Assembly (NCBI GenBank): GCA_016932235.1
Contig: JAFGDF010000341.1
Location: forward strand, 1 to 9,488
Length of the DNA: 9,488 bases
Direction of reading: 5' to 3'
Source: Deltaproteobacteria bacterium
Lineage (GTDB): Bacteria; Desulfobacterota; DSM-4660; Desulfatiglandales; HGW-15
Made by a program: the position numbers and the translations under genes. Below are positions 1-5,930 of the stretch, one piece after another. The notes under the pieces were generated by a model that was not told the origin of the DNA, searched no databases, and worked only from the letters and a program-made list of their open reading frames with translations. Position 1 is the first letter of the stretch; the number at the start of each line of letters is the position of its first letter.

Positions 1-628
1 GGGTTGATACCTTCACTGGAGTGCTGAACAAGCAGGGGACATTTTACTCTCGAGGTATATTTTTAAATAGTATGTTTGTACTTGTTTTTTTGAACATTTT
101 ATGAGGATTATAAGTTCACCTATTATTTGAACTATATAATCATTATCCCATAAATTCTGTTTATTAAGTTTATTGCAGATATTGTAACATTCAAATTGGG
201 TAAAGATTCGCCAGAGCTTGTTGTCCAAATACAAATTCCGGATTATGTTCCAGCAATTTATTCTTATCCATTATACAGTAGTATTTATTATTATACATGC
301 CGAAAAAATAAGGAAAAATATACTATTGATTTCTGTAATTGCAGAAATTACTGTTTACTACAATATTTTCCTTTACATCTACATCATAAAACTGAAAACC
401 GGGACCCAGGTTATAAAACCATATTTTGTGTATCAAACCTGTATAACCAAATCTAAGCGGAAAACTTGATATTTCCTCTCCGGTAAACTTATCCAGTACA
501 TAAAAAATATTATCCAATTAAAAGAACACTTAACCATTAATAATCCTGAAATTTTCATATTGCGAGTATTTATCTTTTTCCTGCCGCTATAAGGTCATAC
601 CTGTTTTTATATCTATGGCAATTATTCA
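1..628. other. AT-rich region without an intact gene
   Basis: No convincing complete gene is seen here. Reading frames on both strands are short, overlap one another and lack good ribosome binding sites. Two things stand out. A GGGGACATTTTACTCT motif at 35-50 resembles the repeated motifs found at the ends of some insertion sequences. A minus-strand stretch around 320-590 reads like protein but is interrupted by stops, and is listed separately as a possible pseudogene. The region ends at a tandem repeat that begins at 629. Confidence 0.6.
323..590 (-). pseudogene. possible decayed gene fragment, function unknown
   Basis: In one minus-strand frame the sequence reads as protein-like text (QEKDKYSQYENFRIING, stop, VFF, stop, then YVLDKFTGEEISSF and about 45 more residues). 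It is broken by two in-frame TAA codons near 530-545 and ends at a TAG near 323. There is no credible start codon or ribosome binding site. The VLDKFTGEEISSF segment is loosely reminiscent of beta-propeller blades of the PQQ or NHL type, but I cannot assign it. The neighbouring minus-strand frame below 290 also contains a protein-like stretch (KLLEHNPEFVFGQQALANLY), which would fit a frameshifted remnant. In such AT-rich DNA this could be chance. Confidence 0.25.
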
Positions 629-701
629 AGAAGCCTTCTTCTTTCAGAAGCCTTCTTCTTTCAGAAGCCTTCTTCTTTCAGAAGCCTTCTTCTTTCAGAA
701 G
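629..701. repeat. 17-bp tandem repeat, four copies plus partial
   Basis: The unit AGAAGCCTTCTTCTTTC occurs four times in perfect head-to-tail order (629-645, 646-662, 663-679, 680-696), followed by a partial AGAAG. Each unit contains AGAAG-C-CTTCT, and each junction forms CTTCT-TTC-AGAAG, so the array can fold into a series of small hairpins on either strand. It lies about 50 bp beyond the terminator of the minus-strand GH5 gene. The unit length is not a multiple of three and no credible gene covers it, so it is a non-coding minisatellite. The perfect identity of the copies points to recent slippage expansion. Confidence 0.95.
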
Positions 702-755
702 GCCTGGTATATCATCGTAGCCTTTCCGGCCGCGATATTTACCCGCTTTGCCGGA

Positions 756-791
756 CAAACAAAAACGAGCGGACGGATTAGCCGGCCGCTC
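756..791 (-). terminator. rho-independent terminator of the GH5 gene
   Basis: Read on the minus strand, GAGCGGCCGG, loop CTAAT and CCGTCCGCTC form a 10-bp GC-rich stem with one mismatch. It is followed directly by GTTTTTGTTTG. The hairpin starts about 28 nt after the TAA stop of the GH5 gene, in the correct orientation. The stem, the tight loop and the U-rich tail are all as expected for intrinsic termination. Confidence 0.85.
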
Positions 792-819
792 CTTCACTTG
801 AAAAAAAATAAAGAAAGTC

Positions 820-2580
820 TTAGCAGAAGTGGTCTATCAGTCCCACATAGTACTGTGCAACCAACAGAGCATCAATTACATCGACGCTGCCGTCGCAGTT
901 TGTGTCAGCTTCACCGATGTTGAAGTTTGCAGGGTCCAACCCGACATAATACTGTGCAATCTGCAGGGCGTCAATAATATCAATAGATCCATCTCCATTA
1001 GTATCACCTAAATTACCCGTCCCTGGAGTAGGCGTTCCCGCAACCGGAGTCGGGGTAGCCGTTCCCGTCACCGGGGTAGGAGTAGCCGTTCCTGTCACCG
1101 GAGTAGGAGTAGCTGTACCCGTCACCGGGGTCGCAGTGGCTCCGCTGCCGCAATTACTCCAGAGTCTGTTGAGTAATTGGAGTTTCTGTGAATCCTGGCC
1201 ATTCCACGTACCCCAGCCACCCGTATTGTTGTAGGGGTCGTAGGCATGGATGAATAAACCGCCAGTATCGCCGGATTCCGGGTTGATCGACCAGTAGCAG
1301 CTATCACAAATGCCTCTCGAGATCATATAGTCTACAAGAGCGGTCTGCCACTGCCAATCGATCGTGTGATCGGGGAGCCAGTTCCAGCGGTCCTGCATGC
1401 GCGGCTCGGCTTTGTCGGGCCAATTGGGGTTACCGCCCCACTCATTGATGGAGATGGCATACCCCAGGTCCTTAAGGTACCCGAAGTGCTCTTCCCATCC
1501 CTGCGAGATGTACGCCGGATCGATCACGATGTTGCACTGCATATCCCCGGCCTCATCACCTTCCTTGCCCTCGCACTCAGGCTGGGACGGGTCCATGAAC
1601 TGCATCTGCACATACACCGAAGGACCGTAGGTGTGCGGACAGTACACCAGCCGTTCCTTTGGCATGGACGGCGGATTGTCGCCCGCTTCAAACAGGTTCT
1701 CGCCCCAGTTGGGATTCAAAGCCGGATCACCATTTGGCGTCTCCGCATTTGTGGTATGTTTGTTGTTAAAAGCACCGATTCCGCCGGCAAAAACCAGAAT
1801 GTTGGAATTCACCCCGTTGATTGCATTGTAGGCTTGATCGATTAACGATCTCCACTCGGACCAGGAGTAGTCATATGGTTCGTTGAAGAGTTCGATGCCC
1901 AGGACATTGTCACAACCGATTGACTGCCCCAGGCCGGCAAGCTCCCGCAGATCCTGGGTCCACACCGATGTGTTATAGGCCTCGCCTTCATCTCCGGAGC
2001 CGTCACAGGCGTAGTCTTCACGGGTGAAGTCATAATTGTCCCGGTCCCTGTCGACCCACGGCGGATGGTCGTTTATACGGCCAGCTCTCCAGCCGACCCA
2101 GTTGTTGCAGGAGTGGATGTCCAGGATAACGTACAGGCCGGCATCATCACAAACCTGAATAACTTCCTCGAGTGCCGACCGGGCGCCATTGATGCGTACC
2201 GACTCAGTGTTTTTCAAGTACGGTTCACGGCCCTGCTCATCGTTGTCATCGAGGGTCTGGTGAACAAGCGGTATCCTGACGGTATTAAGACCCATTTGTG
2301 CAAACTCTTGTGCATCCCCCGAGTAGGTGCGGCTGCTCGATGCCCACCACACGTTACCTATGTACATCTCCATCGGGGCCCCACTCGGGTTGTTCGGATC
2401 GTTGGAGGGCTCATGCCGTCCTTCAAGCCCGAACCAGGATCCACCGTGAATACGGAAGACCTGGCCATCACGGGTAATATCACCATTACTATTAACTCGC
2501 CACTGTTGGGCGAAAACAGGGCTTACTAAAAGCACGATAACTCCAAGTACGATAAAAACTTTTTTACTTTTCATTTTCAT
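820..2580 (-). CDS. secreted GH5 endoglucanase-like enzyme with C-terminal dockerin
   Basis: This 586-residue secreted glycoside hydrolase probably cleaves internal beta-1,4 bonds in cellulose or a related beta-glucan by a retaining mechanism. Residues 1-24 form a signal peptide (KMKSKK basic end, hydrophobic core, PVFA before QQ). Residues 25-477 are a GH5 catalytic domain: R102 in NTVRIP, H156 in ILDIHS, acid/base E234 in LFNEP, H316/Y318 in PHTYGP, nucleophile E380 in INEWGG, and W430 in YWSINPESGDTGG. The last motif resembles the GH5_1 group that includes Acidothermus E1. Residues 481-521 are a Thr/Pro linker. Residues 524-586 are a type I-like dockerin with two calcium loops. The start is supported by AAGGAG placed 8 nt upstream (2589-2594). 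The catalytic domain is long and Cys-rich, with acidic insertions. Mannanase or xyloglucanase activity cannot be excluded. The gene appears monocistronic, with its own promoter and terminator. Confidence 0.93.
   Translation of the reverse strand: MKMKSKKVFIVLGVIVLLVSPVFAQQWRVNSNGDITRDGQVFRIHGGSWFGLEGRHEPSNDPNNPSGAPMEMYIGNVWWASSSRTYSGDAQEFAQMGLNTVRIPLVHQTLDDNDEQGREPYLKNTESVRINGARSALEEVIQVCDDAGLYVILDIHSCNNWVGWRAGRINDHPPWVDRDRDNYDFTREDYACDGSGDEGEAYNTSVWTQDLRELAGLGQSIGCDNVLGIELFNEPYDYSWSEWRSLIDQAYNAINGVNSNILVFAGGIGAFNNKHTTNAETPNGDPALNPNWGENLFEAGDNPPSMPKERLVYCPHTYGPSVYVQMQFMDPSQPECEGKEGDEAGDMQCNIVIDPAYISQGWEEHFGYLKDLGYAISINEWGGNPNWPDKAEPRMQDRWNWLPDHTIDWQWQTALVDYMISRGICDSCYWSINPESGDTGGLFIHAYDPYNNTGGWGTWNGQDSQKLQLLNRLWSNCGSGATATPVTGTATPTPVTGTATPTPVTGTATPTPVAGTPTPGTGNLGDTNGDGSIDIIDALQIAQYYVGLDPANFNIGEADTNCDGSVDVIDALLVAQYYVGLIDHFC
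1024..1131 (-). repeat. 27-bp coding repeat of the GH5 linker
   Basis: This stretch encodes three copies of TPVTGTATP followed by a diverged TPVAGTPTP, forming the Thr/Pro linker between the catalytic domain and the dockerin. The copies are near-identical at the DNA level with silent differences, so they arose by in-frame tandem duplication. Such linkers are usually flexible, extracellular and often O-glycosylated. Confidence 0.9.
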
Positions 2581-2583
2581 TTA

Positions 2584-2713
2584 CCTTTCTCCTTCATTAT
2601 TTTAATAAATACCTGAATAAAAAACGATTTTAATTTACTTCTTTTTTATCTTTACTTACTTCCACCTCCTTTCATTATGTGTATATCCAGCCTCTTAGAA
2701 GAAAAAAATACAT
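2584..2713 (-). promoter_or_regulatory. GH5 leader with three Shine-Dalgarno-like tracts and a mini-ORF
   Basis: The GH5 leader has three purine tracts complementary to the 16S rRNA 3' end: AAGGAG plus GGAGG (2714-2730), AAAGGAGGTGG (2662-2672) and AAGGAGAAAGG (2584-2594). The last is the one spaced correctly for the GH5 start. The first precedes an ATG at 2713 that opens a 12-codon frame, MYFFLLRGWIYT, ending in TAA at 2675. This may be a translated leader peptide or simply a purine-rich stretch. No attenuator hairpin is obvious. Confidence 0.4.
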
Positions 2714-2741
2714 ACCTCCTCTTTCTCCTTAAAAAAACAGG

Positions 2742-2770
2742 ATAATACCCGTATTGTAGAAAAAGTGTAA
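2742..2770 (-). promoter_or_regulatory. candidate sigma-70-type promoter of the GH5 gene
   Basis: On the minus strand TTACAC (2765-2770) and TATTAT (2742-2747) are separated by exactly 17 nt. Transcription would start near 2735 and give a leader of about 155 nt. A small inverted repeat, AAATCAG-N7-CTGATTT (2790-2810), lies just upstream of the -35 element and could be a regulator site. In AT-rich DNA such matches also arise by chance, so this is a candidate only. Confidence 0.5.
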
Positions 2771-3368
2771 CGCTTTATTATCAGGAGAAAAATCAGCAAT
2801 TTTCTGATTTCTTTATAGGGTTTTCCATACTGAAATGCAAAACTTTCCTATAATTGTATTATGACATTTTCCTATTACCTGGTAGTAAAAAATGAGATTT
2901 TAGTCAGTACTTTTGTGAATGGTGTAATATAGATATTTTATAATTTCTTAATTTACTTTTACTTATGATTATTATAGGTAATTTATCTAACGAGAGGATA
3001 TGTATATACTTAGAGTATAATAAATATTTCACTTAGTATATAATAGTTATTTTTTAGCATAATATAAAGTAGATATACCTATAAAAAGGCTAAAGGGGCA
3101 TTTTACTCAAGTGATTTACAGGAAGTGACATTTATATCCAGAAAGCCAATTGAGCAAGGGTCGAGTGGAAGCAGAAGCAGGGACAATCTAAAAATGAAAG
3201 AGATAGGGGGTTCTGATTTTACAATAGACACAGACATGGTCATTCTTGCCATGGAAGAACAGTGGTAAAAAAAACTAAATGATTAGAAAATTTTGTATTT
3301 TTTAAAAAGGAAATATAAAAATGAAACGCAATGAACTTGTTTGTCGTTTATGCGATATCCGTCTATTA
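2771..3368. other. AT-rich intergenic region
   Basis: This gap between two minus-strand genes is very AT-rich and holds no recognisable gene. An open stretch of about 66 codons on the plus strand (about 3069-3268) ends in GSDFTIDTDMVILAMEEQW and looks protein-like, but it has no start codon near its 5' end and no family I recognise. A GGGGCATTTTACTC motif at 3095-3108, followed by GTGACATTTATA at 3125-3136, resembles insertion-sequence end repeats. No clear rho-independent terminator for the membrane protein gene is visible below 3369. Confidence 0.6.
3095..3136 (+). mobile_element. possible insertion-sequence end remnant
   Basis: GGGGCATTTTACTC (3095-3108) and GTGACATTTATA (3125-3136) form a spaced pair of GACATTTT-like motifs. 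Arrays of this type occur at the termini of IS21-like and related elements. A closely similar GGGGACATTTTACTCT lies at 35-50 in the same orientation. No transposase gene is present, so this would be a relic. The assignment rests on motif resemblance from memory. Confidence 0.3.
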
Positions 3369-5438
3369 TCAATTTGCAATAATGAGTGGTTTCCACCTAC
3401 CGAGAATCCCGGACCATAATTGTCTGGCAGACAACTGCGATTGGATCATTTTTTCTTTAATGTCCGGCCTGTTCATGTGACCGGCCAGATTAGCCAGGGA
3501 TTCGGCAATATATGTGCGGCATTCCAGGATCATGCCTGCATCTGCATTATCGAGCGGCATGCTTTCCAGGCGCAACAGCTGTTCTTCCATCAGGGTGGTA
3601 ATGTGCCCGAAAAGCTCTTCACTGCCCTGGGTGTGGGTGAACAGCATCATGTAGCTCCACAGCCAGCGGGGTTCCCGGGCATAAGCTGCCTGAAAAAGTG
3701 CTGCCAGGTTGTCCGCCTCCCACCTGGCAGGCTGGCTCAGGATATAAGCAGCCCGGCTCATGGTGCGGGCAGCCTCTGTCTCGAAAGTAAGTTGTCCGTC
3801 CCGGAGTTGTCCGGCAATTTTCGCTGCAGCCGGTACACTGGTGTTTGCAAAAAGCAGGCAGCGGGTATCGGCATATACAATTACCCAATTGTTACCTGTA
3901 AGGGCCGCATAGATCAGGTTGTAGCAGGTGGCGGAATTGTAGGTAATCAGATAGTGGGCGCCAAGGCTGTTCAGTGTGTTCCCTGCCGCCTCCAGGTCGT
4001 AAGACGATTCTGTGCCGCCGGATACGAGCAGGTAACGGGTAAAGGCCTCTGTACTGTAAACCTGCTGGGCCCTGCCGCCGATAAAGGGCTGCATGTGCGG
4101 CGCGTTCCAGCGTAAATACCCTTCCCATTGCCAGGGGCTGAATACAGGTCCGCTGATGTTATTGGCATTGATGAAGCGTACCAACTCTGCATCATACGTT
4201 ATATTTGTATAGTGCATTCTTTTAAAGAAAGTGCCTTTGCCCGTATTCTGCAAAGGATTGCGGGGGTCATAGGTGCGGGCATTGTCGTAGATGAGCAGTA
4301 TTGCAAATATCAGAACCAGACAAAAGCCGCCGGTAGTTGCCGGCCAGCCCGGGCGGAATGTCTTTACCAGCCAGCTCAGTTGGCGGGCGAGAATGGGCGC
4401 CATTGCCAGGAGGGCAATGGCCAGGAAACGATTGGAAAGCACGGCCATGACGATGGAAACCAGGGCCAATACAATGTCGAAGATAAGGTTACCGGTAAAA
4501 AATTCAATACCACGGCCGCCGGCAGAGTATGCTGCACGAGGCCGGTTCTCTGGCTTGCCGGCAACAAGCAAATGCATCAGCCGTAAAATCAACAGGAGTA
4601 TGGTGATACCCAGGACGGCCAGGAAGCCGGTGATGCCTGCCATGAAACTGCCCAGGAGTCCGGTTTTCCAGAGTGGCTGCCAGTCACGCATAACATTCCA
4701 CACACCGCCCTGCGCCATCAGCAGGGACAGGGTAAGGTTGCGGAAGCCGAAGGGATTGGCCAGGGCAGCCAGCAACAAAGCCGCAACGGCAGCTGCCGGC
4801 AGTTGCCAATGCTGTTTAAGCGCTTTGCCCTTTTCTTTAAAAAGCGCCGGCAGTAACGTGCAAGCAGCATGCAGCCAGAGCATACCCAGGCCGAAGAGGA
4901 AGCCGCCGTGCAGATTAGCCCAGTAGAGCACAACCAGAACAGCCAACCAGACAATCCAGGTGCGCATGCGGCTTTGATAGAGTAGCCAGAGTTCCAGGGG
5001 CAACAGGGTGAGGGTAAACAGGTTGGGCCGGAGAATGGTATAGACATTGATTGCAGCTATGCACAGGGCTGCTGTCAGCAGGCAGGGTGGCAAGGGGATT
5101 TCCAACTGGCGCAAGGCCAGGATCAAAAAGAGGCCGGTCAATGTCAATAACAGGAATTTGATGGCCAGGAGTCCTGTTTCACCGCCAAGGGTTTGGGCTG
5201 CATAGAGAATTACATCAGCCCCCCAGTTCTGATTGATCCATACCTTGCCATTGGTGCTGAACGACCAATCATCCGGGGTATTGAGTTTGCCGGCCAGCAC
5301 ATCACGGCCTGCTGCCAGGGAGATGTACAGATCGCTCACGGTCCGGGGAATGGACCAGACTGCGGTTATAAGCAGGAGGAGGATGATTGTACCTGTGATG
5401 GTTAAGCAGGTATGTATTCTTTTCCCGGCATCAGGCAT
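3369..5438 (-). CDS. multi-spanning membrane protein, GT-C glycosyltransferase-like
   Basis: This 689-residue inner-membrane protein has roughly ten hydrophobic segments between residues 13 and 385 and a soluble C-terminal part of about 300 residues. After the first membrane segment (13-30) comes a loop, residues 35-80, with SDLYISLAAGRDVLAG and WINQNWGADVILY. This matches the pattern of many bacterial GT-C-fold (GT39-like) membrane proteins. Further family-like motifs are RPNLFTLTLLPLEL (137-150), WANLHGGFLFGLG (173-185) and, beyond the membrane, PVFSPWQWEGYLRW plus FIGGRAQQVY (431-461). Such proteins are thought to use lipid-linked sugars, but this subgroup is mostly uncharacterised and the activity here is unproven. 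An AGGA lies about 10 nt before the ATG. A perfect TTGACA occurs on the minus strand at 5467-5472 but lacks a well-spaced -10 element. The gene is visibly richer in GC than its flanks. Confidence 0.75.
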   Translation of the reverse strand: MPDAGKRIHTCLTITGTIILLLLITAVWSIPRTVSDLYISLAAGRDVLAGKLNTPDDWSFSTNGKVWINQNWGADVILYAAQTLGGETGLLAIKFLLLTLTGLFLILALRQLEIPLPPCLLTAALCIAAINVYTILRPNLFTLTLLPLELWLLYQSRMRTWIVWLAVLVVLYWANLHGGFLFGLGMLWLHAACTLLPALFKEKGKALKQHWQLPAAAVAALLLAALANPFGFRNLTLSLLMAQGGVWNVMRDWQPLWKTGLLGSFMAGITGFLAVLGITILLLILRLMHLLVAGKPENRPRAAYSAGGRGIEFFTGNLIFDIVLALVSIVMAVLSNRFLAIALLAMAPILARQLSWLVKTFRPGWPATTGGFCLVLIFAILLIYDNARTYDPRNPLQNTGKGTFFKRMHYTNITYDAELVRFINANNISGPVFSPWQWEGYLRWNAPHMQPFIGGRAQQVYSTEAFTRYLLVSGGTESSYDLEAAGNTLNSLGAHYLITYNSATCYNLIYAALTGNNWVIVYADTRCLLFANTSVPAAAKIAGQLRDGQLTFETEAARTMSRAAYILSQPARWEADNLAALFQAAYAREPRWLWSYMMLFTHTQGSEELFGHITTLMEEQLLRLESMPLDNADAGMILECRTYIAESLANLAGHMNRPDIKEKMIQSQLSARQLWSGILGRWKPLIIAN

Positions 5439-5542
5439 GTGTTTTTTTCCTATATTTTAACGATATTGTCAAGAAAAAAAGCAGGGCCAATGCATTTGAT
5501 CTTGAATCTCCCATTTACCCCGGCTTTGAAATTTTATACACC

Positions 5543-5639
5543 TGCCCCGGGACCGGCGTCGATAAAGACGGTTCAATCACCATTATGGATGCTCTCAAGA
5601 ATTACTCAATATAGTGTTGGGCTTATAGAAAAATTTTAA
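5543..5639 (+). pseudogene. frameshifted remnant of a dockerin domain
   Basis: From 5543 one plus-strand frame reads CPGTGVDKDGSITIMDAL, the calcium loop and helix start of a second dockerin repeat. It then runs to a stop at 5612. If one base (A at 5597) is skipped, the reading continues as RITQYSVGLIEKF and a TAA at 5637-5639. This is the standard end of a dockerin helix and compares with LLVAQYYVGLIDHFC of the GH5 protein. The first calcium ligand is Gly (GGC) where Asp (GAC) is expected, one substitution away. No catalytic domain remains upstream, since the divergent membrane protein gene begins at 5438. A possible trace of the first repeat is GATATTGTC (DIV) at 5462. This is most likely the tail of a deleted dockerin enzyme. 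Confidence 0.7.
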
Positions 5640-5795
5640 ACGAATCAGCTTAATTATGCAATTTACACTACTAATTATAAATATCAACCAACAAAAATAT
5701 CTGAAATATTTTATTACTTCGATACAATAATAAAGAAATTTATATAGATATAGGGATGCCAGATCCTTCCTGAATCTGATGTAATTACAGGTTAT

Positions 5796-5821
5796 AAAGC
5801 ATTTCCTGCTTTTTTTGTTTT
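5796..5821 (+). terminator. weak terminator-like hairpin, plus strand
   Basis: AAAGCA, loop TTTCC and TGCTTT form a 6-bp stem followed by TTTTGTTTT. The stem is short and AT-rich, so termination would be weak. Its position after the dockerin remnant suggests it could be the surviving terminator of the lost gene, but chance formation is possible. Confidence 0.35.
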
Positions 5822-5847
5822 GGGTTGTGGGCATAGCCAACGCTGTA

Positions 5848-5888
5848 TTGATTATTTTTTTCCAGACTGATACCATGAAAATAATCAA
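5848..5888. repeat. 11-bp perfect inverted repeat upstream of gnd
   Basis: TTGATTATTTT (5848-5858) and AAAATAATCAA (5878-5888) are perfect inverted copies separated by 19 nt. The arm centres are 30 bp apart, about three helical turns, so both would face the same side of the DNA. The right arm ends 29 nt before the gnd Shine-Dalgarno sequence. It may be an operator pair or a leader hairpin. The low complexity of the arms makes chance a real alternative. Confidence 0.6.
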
Positions 5889-5930
5889 ATAGATGAATAC
5901 GCAATGATCTATGCTGTAAGGAGGAAAACA

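Larger units (their letters stand above)
5439..5930. other. intergenic region between divergent genes
   Basis: The membrane protein gene and gnd diverge here. The region holds a frameshifted dockerin-like remnant (5543-5639), a weak terminator-like hairpin (5796-5821) and a long inverted repeat (5848-5888). The rest is AT-rich sequence without a credible intact gene. I could not identify a convincing gnd promoter. Confidence 0.6.

Noticed and set aside
13..234. Minus-strand frame of 73 codons at the window start
   Set aside because: No recognisable domain and no ribosome binding site; composition follows the AT-rich background, and it overlaps the insertion-sequence-end-like motif.
629..701. 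The tandem repeat considered as a CRISPR array
   Set aside because: The 17-bp units abut with no spacers between them, and no cas genes are present.
1366..1845. Long plus-strand open frame inside the GH5 gene
   Set aside because: It is antisense to an unambiguous GH5 catalytic domain and has no recognisable domain or start signal of its own.
3321..3419. Small plus-strand frame of 32 codons (MKRNELVCRLCDIRLL...) with an AAGGAAA upstream
   Set aside because: It runs into the 3' end of the membrane protein gene on the opposite strand, ends within it, and matches no family I know. The purine tract is common in this AT-rich gap.
5467..5472. Perfect TTGACA on the minus strand as the promoter of the membrane protein gene
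   Set aside because: No acceptable -10 element is found 16-18 nt downstream; the nearest TAAAAT is only 7 nt away. It is mentioned but not called as a promoter.
5595..5888. Minus-strand frame of 97 codons between the membrane protein gene and gnd
   Set aside because: It is rich in Ile, Tyr, Phe and Lys as expected from AT-rich noncoding DNA, lacks a ribosome binding site, and overlaps the dockerin remnant in antisense.
5904..5930. Upstream in-frame ATG as the start of gnd
   Set aside because: The strong Shine-Dalgarno AAGGAGG lies inside this extension, 6 nt before the ATG at 5931, and the family's N-terminus aligns with the shorter form.
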